A stretch of DNA of 64,000 nucleotides from Lentibacillus sediminis (GTDB lineage: Bacteria; Bacillota; Bacilli; Bacillales; Amphibacillaceae), in contig NZ_NIXK01000003.1 in the NCBI RefSeq assembly GCF_002763455.1, positions 186,001 to 250,000 on the forward strand, in the 5' to 3' direction. A program made the position numbers and the translations under genes. Of this stretch, positions 25,095-33,174 are shown one piece after another (the first letter of the stretch is position 1; every line of letters begins with the position of its first letter). The notes beneath the pieces are model-generated. The model was not told the DNA's origin. It saw nothing but the letters and a program-made list of their open reading frames with translations, and searched no databases.

Positions 25095-26000
25095 AACAAT
25101 GGGGTCGCTGTATTTGTTCTCAAGCTCAAGGGCAATTGCTGTCCCATTATCATAGGAAACATCCCCAATCAGGCCTCTTAATTCCTCCTCGGCTCCCGAC
25201 CGGTCCTGCCAGTAGTTCTCTACTGCTGTCAAAATTTGCTCTCCTTCTGCCAGTGCGTTTTCATACAGATCGATGAAACTCTCGCTCCGCGGCTCATTGG
25301 TGGCGGGATGATGCCACATTTTTCCGTCCAAATTCAAATAATCCGTGTCTGCTTCTACCGGCCGGTGGGAATATGAAGACACAACCGAACCTAAAAGCGA
25401 ATTTTTCCAGCCATATGGGTCAAACAGAACCTTCAGGGCAAGACGCATATCTTTATATGCCTTTTGCAGCAAGACGTGGGTAATGATACTATTCAATCCC
25501 GGGTAATGCTGCTCCATCGTCTCATGCAGCAATTGCTCGATTTCCTGATCGAGCCCCGGGCCAATGTCGATTTCTTTGTACACCGGAGTTTTCCATGTGC
25601 GCAACTGCCGGTATTTTTCCAACATTAGCGTATCGATGATTGTTTCCAGTTTTTGGTGATTGCTGCCCTCATATCCTGCATGATAATGGATATACGGGTG
25701 GGTGTTGCGGTCAAGCACATGGTGGGTCACAAACCCCATCACATACGCTTTCATCCTGTGATCTTTCTGTTTAGCCTCACTGATAAGTGACATCAGAAAA
25801 TCTCCGCAATGCCTGGTATGCAGTGCCATTCCAACCTCGTCGCCCGCTTTTCCATCAGCCCATGGCCAAAAATTATAATAAAAGAAAGGATCCGGACCTT
25901 GGGCGCCCAGTTTCATGTATGTATTCACTATGTTTTTTGGAAACCCTGCTGTATCAGCAACCTGCTCGCAAAAAAGCACATGTGTCCAACTATTCGGCAT
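25092..26000 (-). CDS. Zinc-dependent phospholipase C-like protein
   Basis: 302-residue protein starting MPNSWTHVLFCEQV. The conserved metal-binding pattern of the zinc-dependent phospholipase C domain is visible: the N-terminal Trp-His (SWTHVLF), HTRHCGDFL, 'YVMGFVTHHVLDRNTHPYIHY' (two residues too long to quote whole: GFVTHHVLDRNTHPY) and MEQHYPG. There is no signal peptide, so unlike secreted PC-PLC it is probably cytosolic; such proteins are widespread in Bacillaceae without known substrate. The start at 26000 follows GGAGGTGGAGGAG; the upstream part of the frame to 26231 is antisense to fumC and rejected. Confidence 0.8.
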   Translation of the reverse strand: MPNSWTHVLFCEQVADTAGFPKNIVNTYMKLGAQGPDPFFYYNFWPWADGKAGDEVGMALHTRHCGDFLMSLISEAKQKDHRMKAYVMGFVTHHVLDRNTHPYIHYHAGYEGSNHQKLETIIDTLMLEKYRQLRTWKTPVYKEIDIGPGLDQEIEQLLHETMEQHYPGLNSIITHVLLQKAYKDMRLALKVLFDPYGWKNSLLGSVVSSYSHRPVEADTDYLNLDGKMWHHPATNEPRSESFIDLYENALAEGEQILTAVENYWQDRSGAEEELRGLIGDVSYDNGTAIALELENKYSDPIV

Positions 26001-26130
26001 TCTCCTCCACCTCCATCTATCTAGATTATAAGCAAAATGTCCTGATAAGGGAATTGGATGAGTTCTATATAAAAATTTGATACAATAAACGCATGCAGTG
26101 AAAACAGTGATACATAGGGAGGAAACAGTG

Positions 26131-27516
26131 ATGGAATATCGCGTGGAGAAAGACACGATTGGGGAAATTAAGGTTCCAGCGGATAAATTTTGGGGAGCAC
26201 AATCCCAGCGAAGCAAGCAAAACTTTCCCATTGGAAATGAGAAAATGCCTGCAGAAATTATAAAAGCGTTTGCAATTTTAAAGAAGAGTGCGGCAGCCGT
26301 AAACGCCGATCTTGGCCTTTTGGAAGCAGAAAAAGCACAGGCGATTGAGCATGCAGCAGATCAAATTATTGCTGGTGAATTAAATGAGCATTTTCCGCTC
26401 GTCGTCTGGCAGACAGGCAGCGGCACCCAGTCCAACATGAATGTCAATGAAGTCATCGCATATGTCGGCAATAAATGGCTGGAAGAAAAGGGGAGCGAGT
26501 TCAAGCTTCATCCGAATGATGATGTCAATAAATCGCAAAGCTCGAATGATACCTATCCAACGGCTATGCACATTGCTGCTGTGTTGAAACTGGAGGATAC
26601 AGTAATTCCGGCTGTTCAGGCTCTGAAAACGACGTTCCAGCAAAAACGTGAGGATTTCAAAGATGTCGTAAAAATTGGCCGCACCCACCTTCAGGATGCA
26701 ACTCCCCTGACGCTTGGGCAGGAAATCAGCGGCTGGCACCGGATGCTTGAAAAGACGGAGAAAATGATCTCGGAAAGCAATCAATATTTGAAAGAACTGG
26801 CCATCGGCGGAACCGCTGTAGGGACAGGCTTAAACGCTCATCCGGAATTTTCGGAGCGTGTCTCGAACAAAATCAGTCAGACAACAGGGAAAACATTCCA
26901 GTCAGCGCCGAACAAATTTCATGCCTTAACCAGTCATGATGAGACCGTTTATGCCCATGGCGCGTTAAAAGCACTCGCAGCAGATATGATGAAAATCGCT
27001 AATGATGTGCGCTGGCTGGCAAGCGGTCCTCGCAGTGGTCTTGGGGAAATCACGATTCCGGCAAATGAACCGGGAAGTTCGATTATGCCGGGAAAAGTGA
27101 ATCCAACACAGAGTGAAGCAGTTACCATGGTAGCGGCACAGGTTATGGGCAATGATGCAACCATCGGATTTGCCGCAAGTCAGGGCAACTTTGAATTAAA
27201 TGTTTTTAAACCGGTGATTGCTTACAACTTCCTGCAGTCCTGCCAGATTCTTGCCGACAGTATTTTGTCCTTTGATGAGCGCTGCGCACAGGGAATTGAG
27301 CCGAATCATGAAAGAATCGAACAGTTCCTGAATGATTCCCTCATGCTGGTAACCGCGCTAAATCCGCATATTGGTTATGAAAATGCGGCGAAAATAGCGA
27401 AAAAAGCATTCAATGACAAGAAAACACTGAAAGAAACAGCAGTCGAACTTGATCTGCTGACAGAGGAAGAATTTGAGCAATACGTCAATCCGGAAGAAAT
27501 GACCTATCCAAAATAA
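26131..27516 (+). CDS. fumC: Fumarate hydratase class II (FumC)
   Basis: Interconverts fumarate and malate in the TCA cycle. The 461-residue product has the fumarase/aspartase signature [11 protein letters not shown], the catalytic-loop serine in it, [12 protein letters not shown] with the catalytic histidine, and [10 protein letters not shown] near residue 100. Start 26131 follows a GGGAGGAAA site; the in-frame ATG at 26098 has none. FumC rather than aspartase is favoured by length and by '[16 protein letters not shown]'. It is monocistronic with a strong terminator. Confidence 0.94.
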   Translation: MEYRVEKDTIGEIKVPADKFWGAQSQRSKQNFPIGNEKMPAEIIKAFAILKKSAAAVNADLGLLEAEKAQAIEHAADQIIAGELNEHFPLVVWQTGSGTQSNMNVNEVIAYVGNKWLEEKGSEFKLHPNDDVNKSQSSNDTYPTAMHIAAVLKLEDTVIPAVQALKTTFQQKREDFKDVVKIGRTHLQDATPLTLGQEISGWHRMLEKTEKMISESNQYLKELAIGGTAVGTGLNAHPEFSERVSNKISQTTGKTFQSAPNKFHALTSHDETVYAHGALKALAADMMKIANDVRWLASGPRSGLGEITIPANEPGSSIMPGKVNPTQSEAVTMVAAQVMGNDATIGFAASQGNFELNVFKPVIAYNFLQSCQILADSILSFDERCAQGIEPNHERIEQFLNDSLMLVTALNPHIGYENAAKIAKKAFNDKKTLKETAVELDLLTEEEFEQYVNPEEMTYPK

Positions 27517-27540
27517 AAGAAGCATGTTGCTATAAGTTAA

Positions 27541-27578
27541 GCCGTTCCTGATCTAATATCAGGAGCGGCTTTTTTTAC
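27541..27578 (+). terminator. Terminator after fumC
   Basis: Stem AGCCGTTCCTGAT / ATCAGGAGCGGCT with a short loop and a run of seven T. Confidence 0.88.
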
Positions 27579-27654
27579 CCTACAATTTACCAGCAAATAG
27601 CAGTAATAAGTTGATTGGAAGTGAAGACAATAACGATTACAGGAGGTGATAAAC

Positions 27655-27858
27655 ATGGCAAATAACAATTCAAACCAGCTCGTTGTACCTGGCGTACAGC
27701 AAGCACTTGATCAAATGAAATATGAAATTGCTCAGGAATTTGGCGTTAGCTTGGGTGCTGACACAACTTCCCGTGCGAACGGATCGGTTGGTGGAGAAAT
27801 CACCAAACGTCTTGTTACTTCTGCTCAGCAGCAGTTCAGCGGACAACAACCTAAATAA
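27655..27858 (+). CDS. Small acid-soluble spore protein, alpha/beta type
   Basis: 67-residue DNA-binding protein that coats and protects spore DNA. It has the GPR protease recognition region (YEIAQEFGV) and the second conserved block '[19 protein letters not shown]'. Start 27655 follows AGGAGGTGAT by four bases; the in-frame ATG at 27646 overlaps that site. No convincing forespore promoter could be read in the 75 bases upstream. Shows that the host sporulates. Confidence 0.95.
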   Translation: MANNNSNQLVVPGVQQALDQMKYEIAQEFGVSLGADTTSRANGSVGGEITKRLVTSAQQQFSGQQPK

Positions 27859-27865
27859 CAATGGC

Positions 27866-27934
27866 TGCAAGGAGAAGCTTCTCCTTTGCGACAAAAGATA
27901 ATGGAGGAGGGATGTGATCCCTCCTCCATTATTA
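27866..27934. terminator. Tandem hairpins between SASP and msmX
   Basis: A first hairpin (GCAAGGAGAAG / CTTCTCCTTTGC, 27866-27891) follows the SASP stop. A second, stronger one (ATAATGGAGGAGGGA / TCCCTCCTCCATTAT, 27898-27934) lies beside the msmX stop and can serve the minus strand. Confidence 0.75.
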
Positions 27935-27944
27935 TGTGCAATAT

Positions 27945-29042
27945 CTACCGGATGCGCAGTTCAGTTTCCTGATCGAAGAAATGCGCATTGTTCATATCAA
28001 GCGCTAAATCAATGTTTTCTCCACCGTTGATATCATTACGGGAATCAACACGGGCGATGAAATCCTGCTCCTTAATTTTGGAATACAGGTAGGATTCGGC
28101 ACCCATCAATTCTGCTACTTCAATCAAAGCCTTGAACTTGGTGTCAGGGCTTGCATCAATGAATGCCGGCTCGTCATGAATGTCTTCCGGACGAATACCC
28201 AGAATAACATCTTTTCCTACATAACCCTGGTCACGCAGTGTTTTCATTTTTCCTTCCGGCACCTTGATTTTCACGTCTTCCATTTCAAAATGGCCTTCAC
28301 TTAATTTTCCTGCAAGGAAGTTCATGGAAGGGGAGCCGATAAATCCGCCGACAAACACATTTTCCGGCCTGTCATAGACATCTTTTGGTGCCCCAACTTG
28401 CTGGATGATTCCATCTTTCATAACGACAAGCCGAGTGGCCATGGTCATCGCTTCTGTCTGATCATGGGTAACATAGATGGTGGTTGTCTGCAGCCGTTTG
28501 TGCAGCTTCTGGATTTCTGCGCGCATCTGCACCCTCAATTTGGCATCCAGATTGGATAACGGTTCGTCCATCAGAAATACTTTGGCATCGCGTACAATGG
28601 CACGGCCCAGGGCAACACGCTGACGCTGCCCGCCGGAAAGTGCTTTCGGTTTCCGGTCAAGGTAAGCTTCCAGTCCGAGGATTTTAGCCGCATTGTTGAC
28701 ACGCTGCTCAATTTCATCTTTTTTAAATTTGCGCAGTTTCAGGCCGAATGCCATATTGTCATAGACGTTCATATGCGGGTACAGCGCATAGTTTTGGAAA
28801 ACCATCGCGATATCGCGGTCTTTTGGGGCAACATCATTCATTTTTTTGTCATCAATAACCAGATCGCCTTCCGTAATCTCCTCGAGGCCGGCAATCATTC
28901 GCAGTGTGGTGGATTTTCCGCAGCCGGATGGTCCGACAAACACAATGAATTCCTTATCCTTGATATCCAGATTAAAGTTTTCTACAGCGGTTACATTTTT
29001 ATCATAGGTTTTTTGTATGTTTTGCAGTTGCAATTCTGCCAT
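27945..29042 (-). CDS. msmX: Multi-sugar ABC importer ATPase MsmX/UgpC-type
   Basis: 365-residue ATPase that energises several oligosaccharide importers. Walker [10 protein letters not shown] (37-45), signature [13 protein letters not shown], Walker [13 protein letters not shown], and a C-terminal regulatory OB-like domain (about 240-365; [11 protein letters not shown]) place it in the CUT1/MsmX group. It stands alone, without permease genes, as msmX does in B. subtilis, where one ATPase is shared. The ribosome-binding site GGGAGGG is good. A cre-like site lies about 20 bases upstream, consistent with carbon control. Confidence 0.9.
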   Translation of the reverse strand: MAELQLQNIQKTYDKNVTAVENFNLDIKDKEFIVFVGPSGCGKSTTLRMIAGLEEITEGDLVIDDKKMNDVAPKDRDIAMVFQNYALYPHMNVYDNMAFGLKLRKFKKDEIEQRVNNAAKILGLEAYLDRKPKALSGGQRQRVALGRAIVRDAKVFLMDEPLSNLDAKLRVQMRAEIQKLHKRLQTTTIYVTHDQTEAMTMATRLVVMKDGIIQQVGAPKDVYDRPENVFVGGFIGSPSMNFLAGKLSEGHFEMEDVKIKVPEGKMKTLRDQGYVGKDVILGIRPEDIHDEPAFIDASPDTKFKALIEVAELMGAESYLYSKIKEQDFIARVDSRNDINGGENIDLALDMNNAHFFDQETELRIR

Positions 29043-29062
29043 TCGTATTCCCTCCCAAAAGT

Positions 29063-29076
29063 TGTAAGCGTTTTAT
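29063..29076. promoter_or_regulatory. cre-like (CcpA) site upstream of msmX
   Basis: TGTAAGCGTTTTAT fits the cre consensus except the last two positions and lies 20 bases before the msmX start. CcpA control of msmX is known in B. subtilis. Confidence 0.4.
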
Positions 29077-29136
29077 TTCTGGTTCTAGTGTAACGGATTG
29101 GAAAGGGACGGGGTATGGGTAACTTGCACAAAGAAA

Positions 29137-30027
29137 TTAGTTTGCTTTGTGCAAAGATGCCAAAAGGGCAAGATAAACGACCGCAGCCTGATGAAATTGC
29201 CTCACATCAATTCCGGTATGTTCCATGAATTTATCCAAACGATATTGCAGGCTGTTGCGGTGCATGTACAGTTCTTTTGCCGCAACGGATACATTCAGGT
29301 TGCAGGCGATGAAAGTTTTCAGGGTTTCAAGCAGCTCCGCGTCTTCAGTGAAATCCTGCAAAATCAGACTGCAGATTTCATCACGAAAGTCGACGTCTGT
29401 TTGTTCGATGAGAAAATAAAAAATGGCATCAGTATAATTGACTACTGGCTGATCCGCATAATAAAACGCAGTAGAGGCGCCTTTGGCCATGGCCGTGTAA
29501 TGCTTGCTGAGCTTTCCATAGTCTTGAAGAAAAGGGCCGACGAAAAAGCTGATCCTTACATACAGGTCACTCATCAAAACATCAATAATCTGCTCATAGG
29601 AGATATTTTCTTCCGTTAACCCGGCTGCTTCTTCAATAATGAACCCTTCTGTTTCGTTTTCCCACAAAATCGGCACAGGGCGGCCGAAAAACGCATCAAT
29701 TGCCTCCTTGAGCACATGTGGGCTGCTCTGGTTTTTCGGAATGGAGAAATAAACAAGCCGGCAGGGAACGGCAGGTTCGCTGGAGAAATTGCCCTCCAGC
29801 CGTTCTTTCCAGCGCTTTTCTTCGGCTGTCGGCACGGGCAGATCGACATGATACGGGGTAAGAAAGGCAAGCAGAATGTCCTGATCTTTCGCCGTCAATT
29901 CCGATCTTTCAATTCCGATTACCTCATGTTCTTCATTGATGAACCACTGATAATTATTCCGGCGGGGAGCGTCACTTTCTGCATATGTAACAATAGATGG
30001 AAAAATTTTCTGCAAATCTTTTAGCAT
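29137..30027 (-). CDS. PucR/CdaR-type helix-turn-helix regulator
   Basis: 296-residue putative transcription regulator. The C-terminal end holds the PucR-type helix-turn-helix ('NLNVSVAAKELYMHRNSLQY' and RLDKF), preceded by 'LLETLKTFIACN'; the N-terminal 200 residues are a sensor region of no recognised family, lacking clear GAF or GGDEF-like motifs. Such regulators often control sugar-acid or purine use, but no catabolic gene is adjacent; the nearest neighbour on the same strand is msmX, 94 bases downstream. Ligand and targets are unknown. Confidence 0.75.
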   Translation of the reverse strand: MLKDLQKIFPSIVTYAESDAPRRNNYQWFINEEHEVIGIERSELTAKDQDILLAFLTPYHVDLPVPTAEEKRWKERLEGNFSSEPAVPCRLVYFSIPKNQSSPHVLKEAIDAFFGRPVPILWENETEGFIIEEAAGLTEENISYEQIIDVLMSDLYVRISFFVGPFLQDYGKLSKHYTAMAKGASTAFYYADQPVVNYTDAIFYFLIEQTDVDFRDEICSLILQDFTEDAELLETLKTFIACNLNVSVAAKELYMHRNSLQYRLDKFMEHTGIDVRQFHQAAVVYLALLASLHKAN

Positions 30028-30229
30028 GGGAAAAACCTCTTTTTCTTCGCTTGTTGTCTGTATATATAAATTTTCGTAATGGTTGGAAAGCCATTTTCTC
30101 CATTATAGCAACCACAGCCTGGAGAAAAAACAATTTCGTGAAAAATTGCCCATTTATGCTCACGGTATACAGGCCCGATCACGTTTGTTATAGTTGTTTT
30201 AGTAAAGAAACAAATGAGGAGGAAACAGT

Positions 30230-30589
30230 GTGCCAAATATTTATGATAGTGCCTATGATTTAGAAAAGGCAATCCGGGAAAGTGATGAATTTACCCAGTT
30301 GAAAGAAGCCTATGACAAAGTGATGAATGATGCATCGGCAAAGCAGATGTTTGAAAACTTCCGTGATACGCAGATGAATCTGCAGGAAAAACAGATGCAG
30401 GGACAGGAAATTTCCGAGGAGGAAGTAGAGAAAGCGCGTCAGGTCGTTGAAGTCGTGCAGCAAAACCCGGATATTTCCAAATTGATGGAAGAAGAACAGC
30501 GCTTGAATCTGGTGATTAATGATGTCAGCCGGATTATTACCAAGCCGCTGGAGGAACTGTACGGCAATCCTGACGAACAAGCTGAATAA
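30230..30589 (+). CDS. yheA: YheA, YlbF/YmcA-family protein
   Basis: 119-residue all-helical protein. 'YDLEKAIRESDEFTQLKEAY', 'MFENFRDTQMNLQEKQMQGQ' and the end 'KPLEELYG' match what I recall of B. subtilis YheA (UPF0342). Its relatives YlbF, YmcA and YaaT form a complex affecting RNase Y and developmental regulation; YheA itself has no firm function. It uses a GTG start at 30230 after AGGAGGAAACA. A hairpin terminator follows. Confidence 0.88.
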   Translation: MPNIYDSAYDLEKAIRESDEFTQLKEAYDKVMNDASAKQMFENFRDTQMNLQEKQMQGQEISEEEVEKARQVVEVVQQNPDISKLMEEEQRLNLVINDVSRIITKPLEELYGNPDEQAE

Positions 30590-30598
30590 AGAAGATGA

Positions 30599-30629
30599 AA
30601 ACTCGTAGTGCTGCTGCGGGTTTTTTTAT
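30599..30629 (+). terminator. Terminator after yheA
   Basis: A short imperfect stem (AACTCGTAG / CTGCGGGTT) followed by seven T. Confidence 0.6.
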
Positions 30630-30698
30630 GGAAAAAAGCAGGATTTTTTGCAGGCGGTCGAGAATTTAATTATATGGGAATGGAAGGAGAGTGTGTAC

Positions 30699-31469
30699 GT
30701 GAGCAAAATAGAATACGAATCAAGGGATGGGATTTCCTATATTTATCTGAACCGCCCTGAGCGCTATAATGCGCTGGATGCGGGAATGCTGGAGGAGCTG
30801 CTGGCAAATCTCAACGAAGCAGAGAAGAGTGAGGATCGGGTAATTGTTTTGACCGGCAGGGGAAAAGCTTTCAGTGCAGGCGGAGACATGGCCATGCTGA
30901 AAGAGTTTGCGGACAAGGACATGTTTGATGAAATCATGAACACTATTGAAAAAATCACACTAAAATTGTACCTCATGCCGAAAATCGTTATCTCGGCTGT
31001 AAATGGTTCGGCAGCAGGGCTTGGTTTAAGTCTTGCTCTGACAGCTGATTATGTTATTGCAGAGCCTGAGGCAAAGCTGGGAATGCTGTTTATCGGTATT
31101 GGTCTGCATCCGGACGGCGGTGGACATTTCCTCTTGCAGGAGCGGGTCGGAACGGTGAAAGCCAAGCAGTTCATTTGGGAAGGAACCAAGGTAGGAGGCA
31201 TGGAGGCGAAAAACATAGGAATAGCGGATATTGTTGCGGAGAGGCCGGCTTTGGAAGAAGCAGAAAAGATTGGTCAGAAGCTGCTCCGGTCGCCGCTTCA
31301 AGCTATCTTGAAAACCAAGATGCTTTACCATACGGGAAGACAGGCAGAACTTCAGGCCACCTTGGAAGCGGAGCAGGCAAATCAGTGGGAGCTGAGGAAT
31401 ACAGCGGATCATCAGGAAGGCGTGCAAGCATTTCTGGAAAAGAGAAAACCTGTTTTTCGGGGGGAGTAA
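30699..31469 (+). CDS. yhaR: Enoyl-CoA hydratase/isomerase family protein (YhaR-like)
   Basis: 256-residue crotonase-fold protein. Oxyanion-hole segments are GRGKAFSAGGDMAML and 'VNGSAAGLGLSLALTADYV'; the position of the second catalytic acid reads 'GIGLHPDGGGHFLLQERVG', with Asp in place of the usual Glu pair, so hydratase versus isomerase activity is uncertain. GTG 30699 is chosen because AAGGAGAG ends eight bases before it; the earlier in-frame ATG at 30648 has no site. The gene lies near yhaO/yhaN and yhzD, as in the B. subtilis yha region, which supports YhaR. Confidence 0.82.
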   Translation: MSKIEYESRDGISYIYLNRPERYNALDAGMLEELLANLNEAEKSEDRVIVLTGRGKAFSAGGDMAMLKEFADKDMFDEIMNTIEKITLKLYLMPKIVISAVNGSAAGLGLSLALTADYVIAEPEAKLGMLFIGIGLHPDGGGHFLLQERVGTVKAKQFIWEGTKVGGMEAKNIGIADIVAERPALEEAEKIGQKLLRSPLQAILKTKMLYHTGRQAELQATLEAEQANQWELRNTADHQEGVQAFLEKRKPVFRGE

Positions 31470-31474
31470 GCGAA

Positions 31475-31507
31475 AGAAAACGACTTCAGCTTTAGAAGTC
31501 GTTTTCG
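31475..31507 (+). terminator. Terminator after yhaR
   Basis: Perfect 12-base stem GAAAACGACTTC / GAAGTCGTTTTC with a seven-base loop; a bidirectional form lying before the convergent yhzD. Confidence 0.8.
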
Positions 31508-31531
31508 TGTTATTGAAAGCTATAGCATTTC

Positions 31532-31717
31532 CTAACGATGAAACAAAATTAATTTCGCTTCCGGATTCACACAGCGATGGGTGTACTCATTGTAGCCTTC
31601 ATCATCCAGACGAGCCTGTCCGATTTTTTTTGCCTCTTCATCACTCGGAGCTTCAAACGATTCATCCAGCAAGTTTTTTCCTGCCTGATCAAAGACGGTT
31701 AAGTTATAGGTGCGCAT
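31532..31717 (-). CDS. yhzD: YhzD-like small protein
   Basis: 61-residue protein starting MRTYNLTVFD and ending 'THRCVNPEAKLILFHR'. Layout and length agree with B. subtilis YhzD, a small protein of unknown function from the same chromosomal region. Start 31717 is fixed by AGGAGGAAATTTC; the frame extending to 31798 has no site. No signal peptide or helix-rich region is visible. Confidence 0.8.
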   Translation of the reverse strand: MRTYNLTVFDQAGKNLLDESFEAPSDEEAKKIGQARLDDEGYNEYTHRCVNPEAKLILFHR

Positions 31718-31933
31718 GAAATTTCCTCCTGGTTGTAAAATTTCCTTCTGACTATCAATATTCGCCAGAAAAAAATAAAATCCTTCCTGCAGCGGCAAAT
31801 TTTTTTGCTTTGTATTCTATCTCCTCCACGCGCAAAGTGTAAACATGGAACCGAGCAAGAACAATAGAACGAGCATTCGTTTCGGTTTTTTGCTAGAATA
31901 ACAATAAGAGATTTATAGAGGGGAGGGGAGTCG

Positions 31934-33172
31934 ATGAGCAAGGAAATTTCATTCATCCATGCCGCCGATTTGCATCTGGACAGCCCATTTATGGGACTGG
32001 CCGCCGCACCGGGACATATTTTTGAAGCGATACGAGAGAGCACCTTCACCGCGCTGAAGAGATTGGTGCAGGCAGCAATCGAAAAAAATGTGGATTTTAT
32101 GATTATTGCCGGCGATCTGTTTGATCAGGAACGGCAGAGTCTGAAAGCGCAAATTCGATTGCGTCAGGCATTTGAGACGCTTAAGCGGCATGATATTCAG
32201 GTCTATCTTTCCTATGGCAACCATGATTATTTAAATGGTGGGTCCCATGCTGTGACCTATCCGGAGAACGTGCATGTTTTTCCGGGTGAGAATATCTCAA
32301 GTTTTACTCATTACAGGGACGGGGAGCCTGTTGCCGCGGTGTACGGCTTCAGTTATGAAAATCGCGCGGTTACAGGGAATAAAACAAATGACTACGTGAT
32401 CGGTGATGAGGAGATTCCTTTTCATATTGCCACCTTGCATGGCAGTTTACATACCAATACCGAGCATGATATGTACGCTCCGTTTCAGCTGAGTGATCTG
32501 ACAGCAAAAGACTTTGACTATTGGGCGCTGGGTCATATCCACCAGCGGCAAATGTTAAAAAACGATCCGCCGATTGTCTATCCTGGAAATATACAGGGAA
32601 GGAGCCGGAAAGAATCGGGGGAAAAGGGCTGTTACCATGTTGTATTGAGCAAACAAGGGGGGGCCCCTCATTTGGAGTTCGTTCCGCTGGCGCCAATCCA
32701 GTTTGTATCCGTCACAGCGGATGTGTCCGGATGCAAGGAGGCATATCAGCTGGAGGAGATAATTCAGCAGGAACTCGAAAAAGCGGCTCAGCGCAGTTCG
32801 AGACTGGTGAATCTGACATTGACGAGCGATAATCCCACGCTGAAACAGTGGGAACAGGAGCGGGCGCTGGAAGACGTTATCGATCTCGTTAACGAATCAA
32901 ATGCCAAAGAGCAGGACTGGCAATATATTTTTCGCTCTCAGGTGGAGCTTTATTCTGCTGTGACAGAGGGAGAGGCATCCAAGGGTGAGCATTTTATCGG
33001 TGAGTTAAGCCGCCATTTTGATGAAGTATCGATCCGTCCATTTTTGGAGGATCTTTATAAACAAAAACAGGCGCGTAAGCACTTGAGAAGGCTGACGGAC
33101 GAGGAAGAAGCCAGGATAAAAACCGAAGCCAGACAATTACTTTTAAACGAGCTTTTGAGTAGTGAGGGATGA
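31934..33172 (+). CDS. yhaO: YhaO, SbcD/Mre11-like DNA exonuclease subunit
   Basis: 412-residue calcineurin-type metallophosphoesterase. The Mre11/SbcD motif series is complete: DLHLDSP (Asp12, His14), GDLFD, GNHDY, the LHG motif and GHIHQR. With YhaN it is thought to form a nuclease/ATPase pair acting in DNA repair, parallel to SbcCD. GGGGAGGGGA precedes the ATG. The stop overlaps the earliest possible start of yhaN, so the two are co-expressed. Confidence 0.92.
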   Translation: MSKEISFIHAADLHLDSPFMGLAAAPGHIFEAIRESTFTALKRLVQAAIEKNVDFMIIAGDLFDQERQSLKAQIRLRQAFETLKRHDIQVYLSYGNHDYLNGGSHAVTYPENVHVFPGENISSFTHYRDGEPVAAVYGFSYENRAVTGNKTNDYVIGDEEIPFHIATLHGSLHTNTEHDMYAPFQLSDLTAKDFDYWALGHIHQRQMLKNDPPIVYPGNIQGRSRKESGEKGCYHVVLSKQGGAPHLEFVPLAPIQFVSVTADVSGCKEAYQLEEIIQQELEKAAQRSSRLVNLTLTSDNPTLKQWEQERALEDVIDLVNESNAKEQDWQYIFRSQVELYSAVTEGEASKGEHFIGELSRHFDEVSIRPFLEDLYKQKQARKHLRRLTDEEEARIKTEARQLLLNELLSSEG

Positions 33173-33174
33173 CG

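Noticed and set aside
29098-29619. Plus-strand 173-residue frame opposite the PucR-like gene
   Set aside because: It is the antisense shadow of a gene with a clear helix-turn-helix domain, without start signal or domain of its own.
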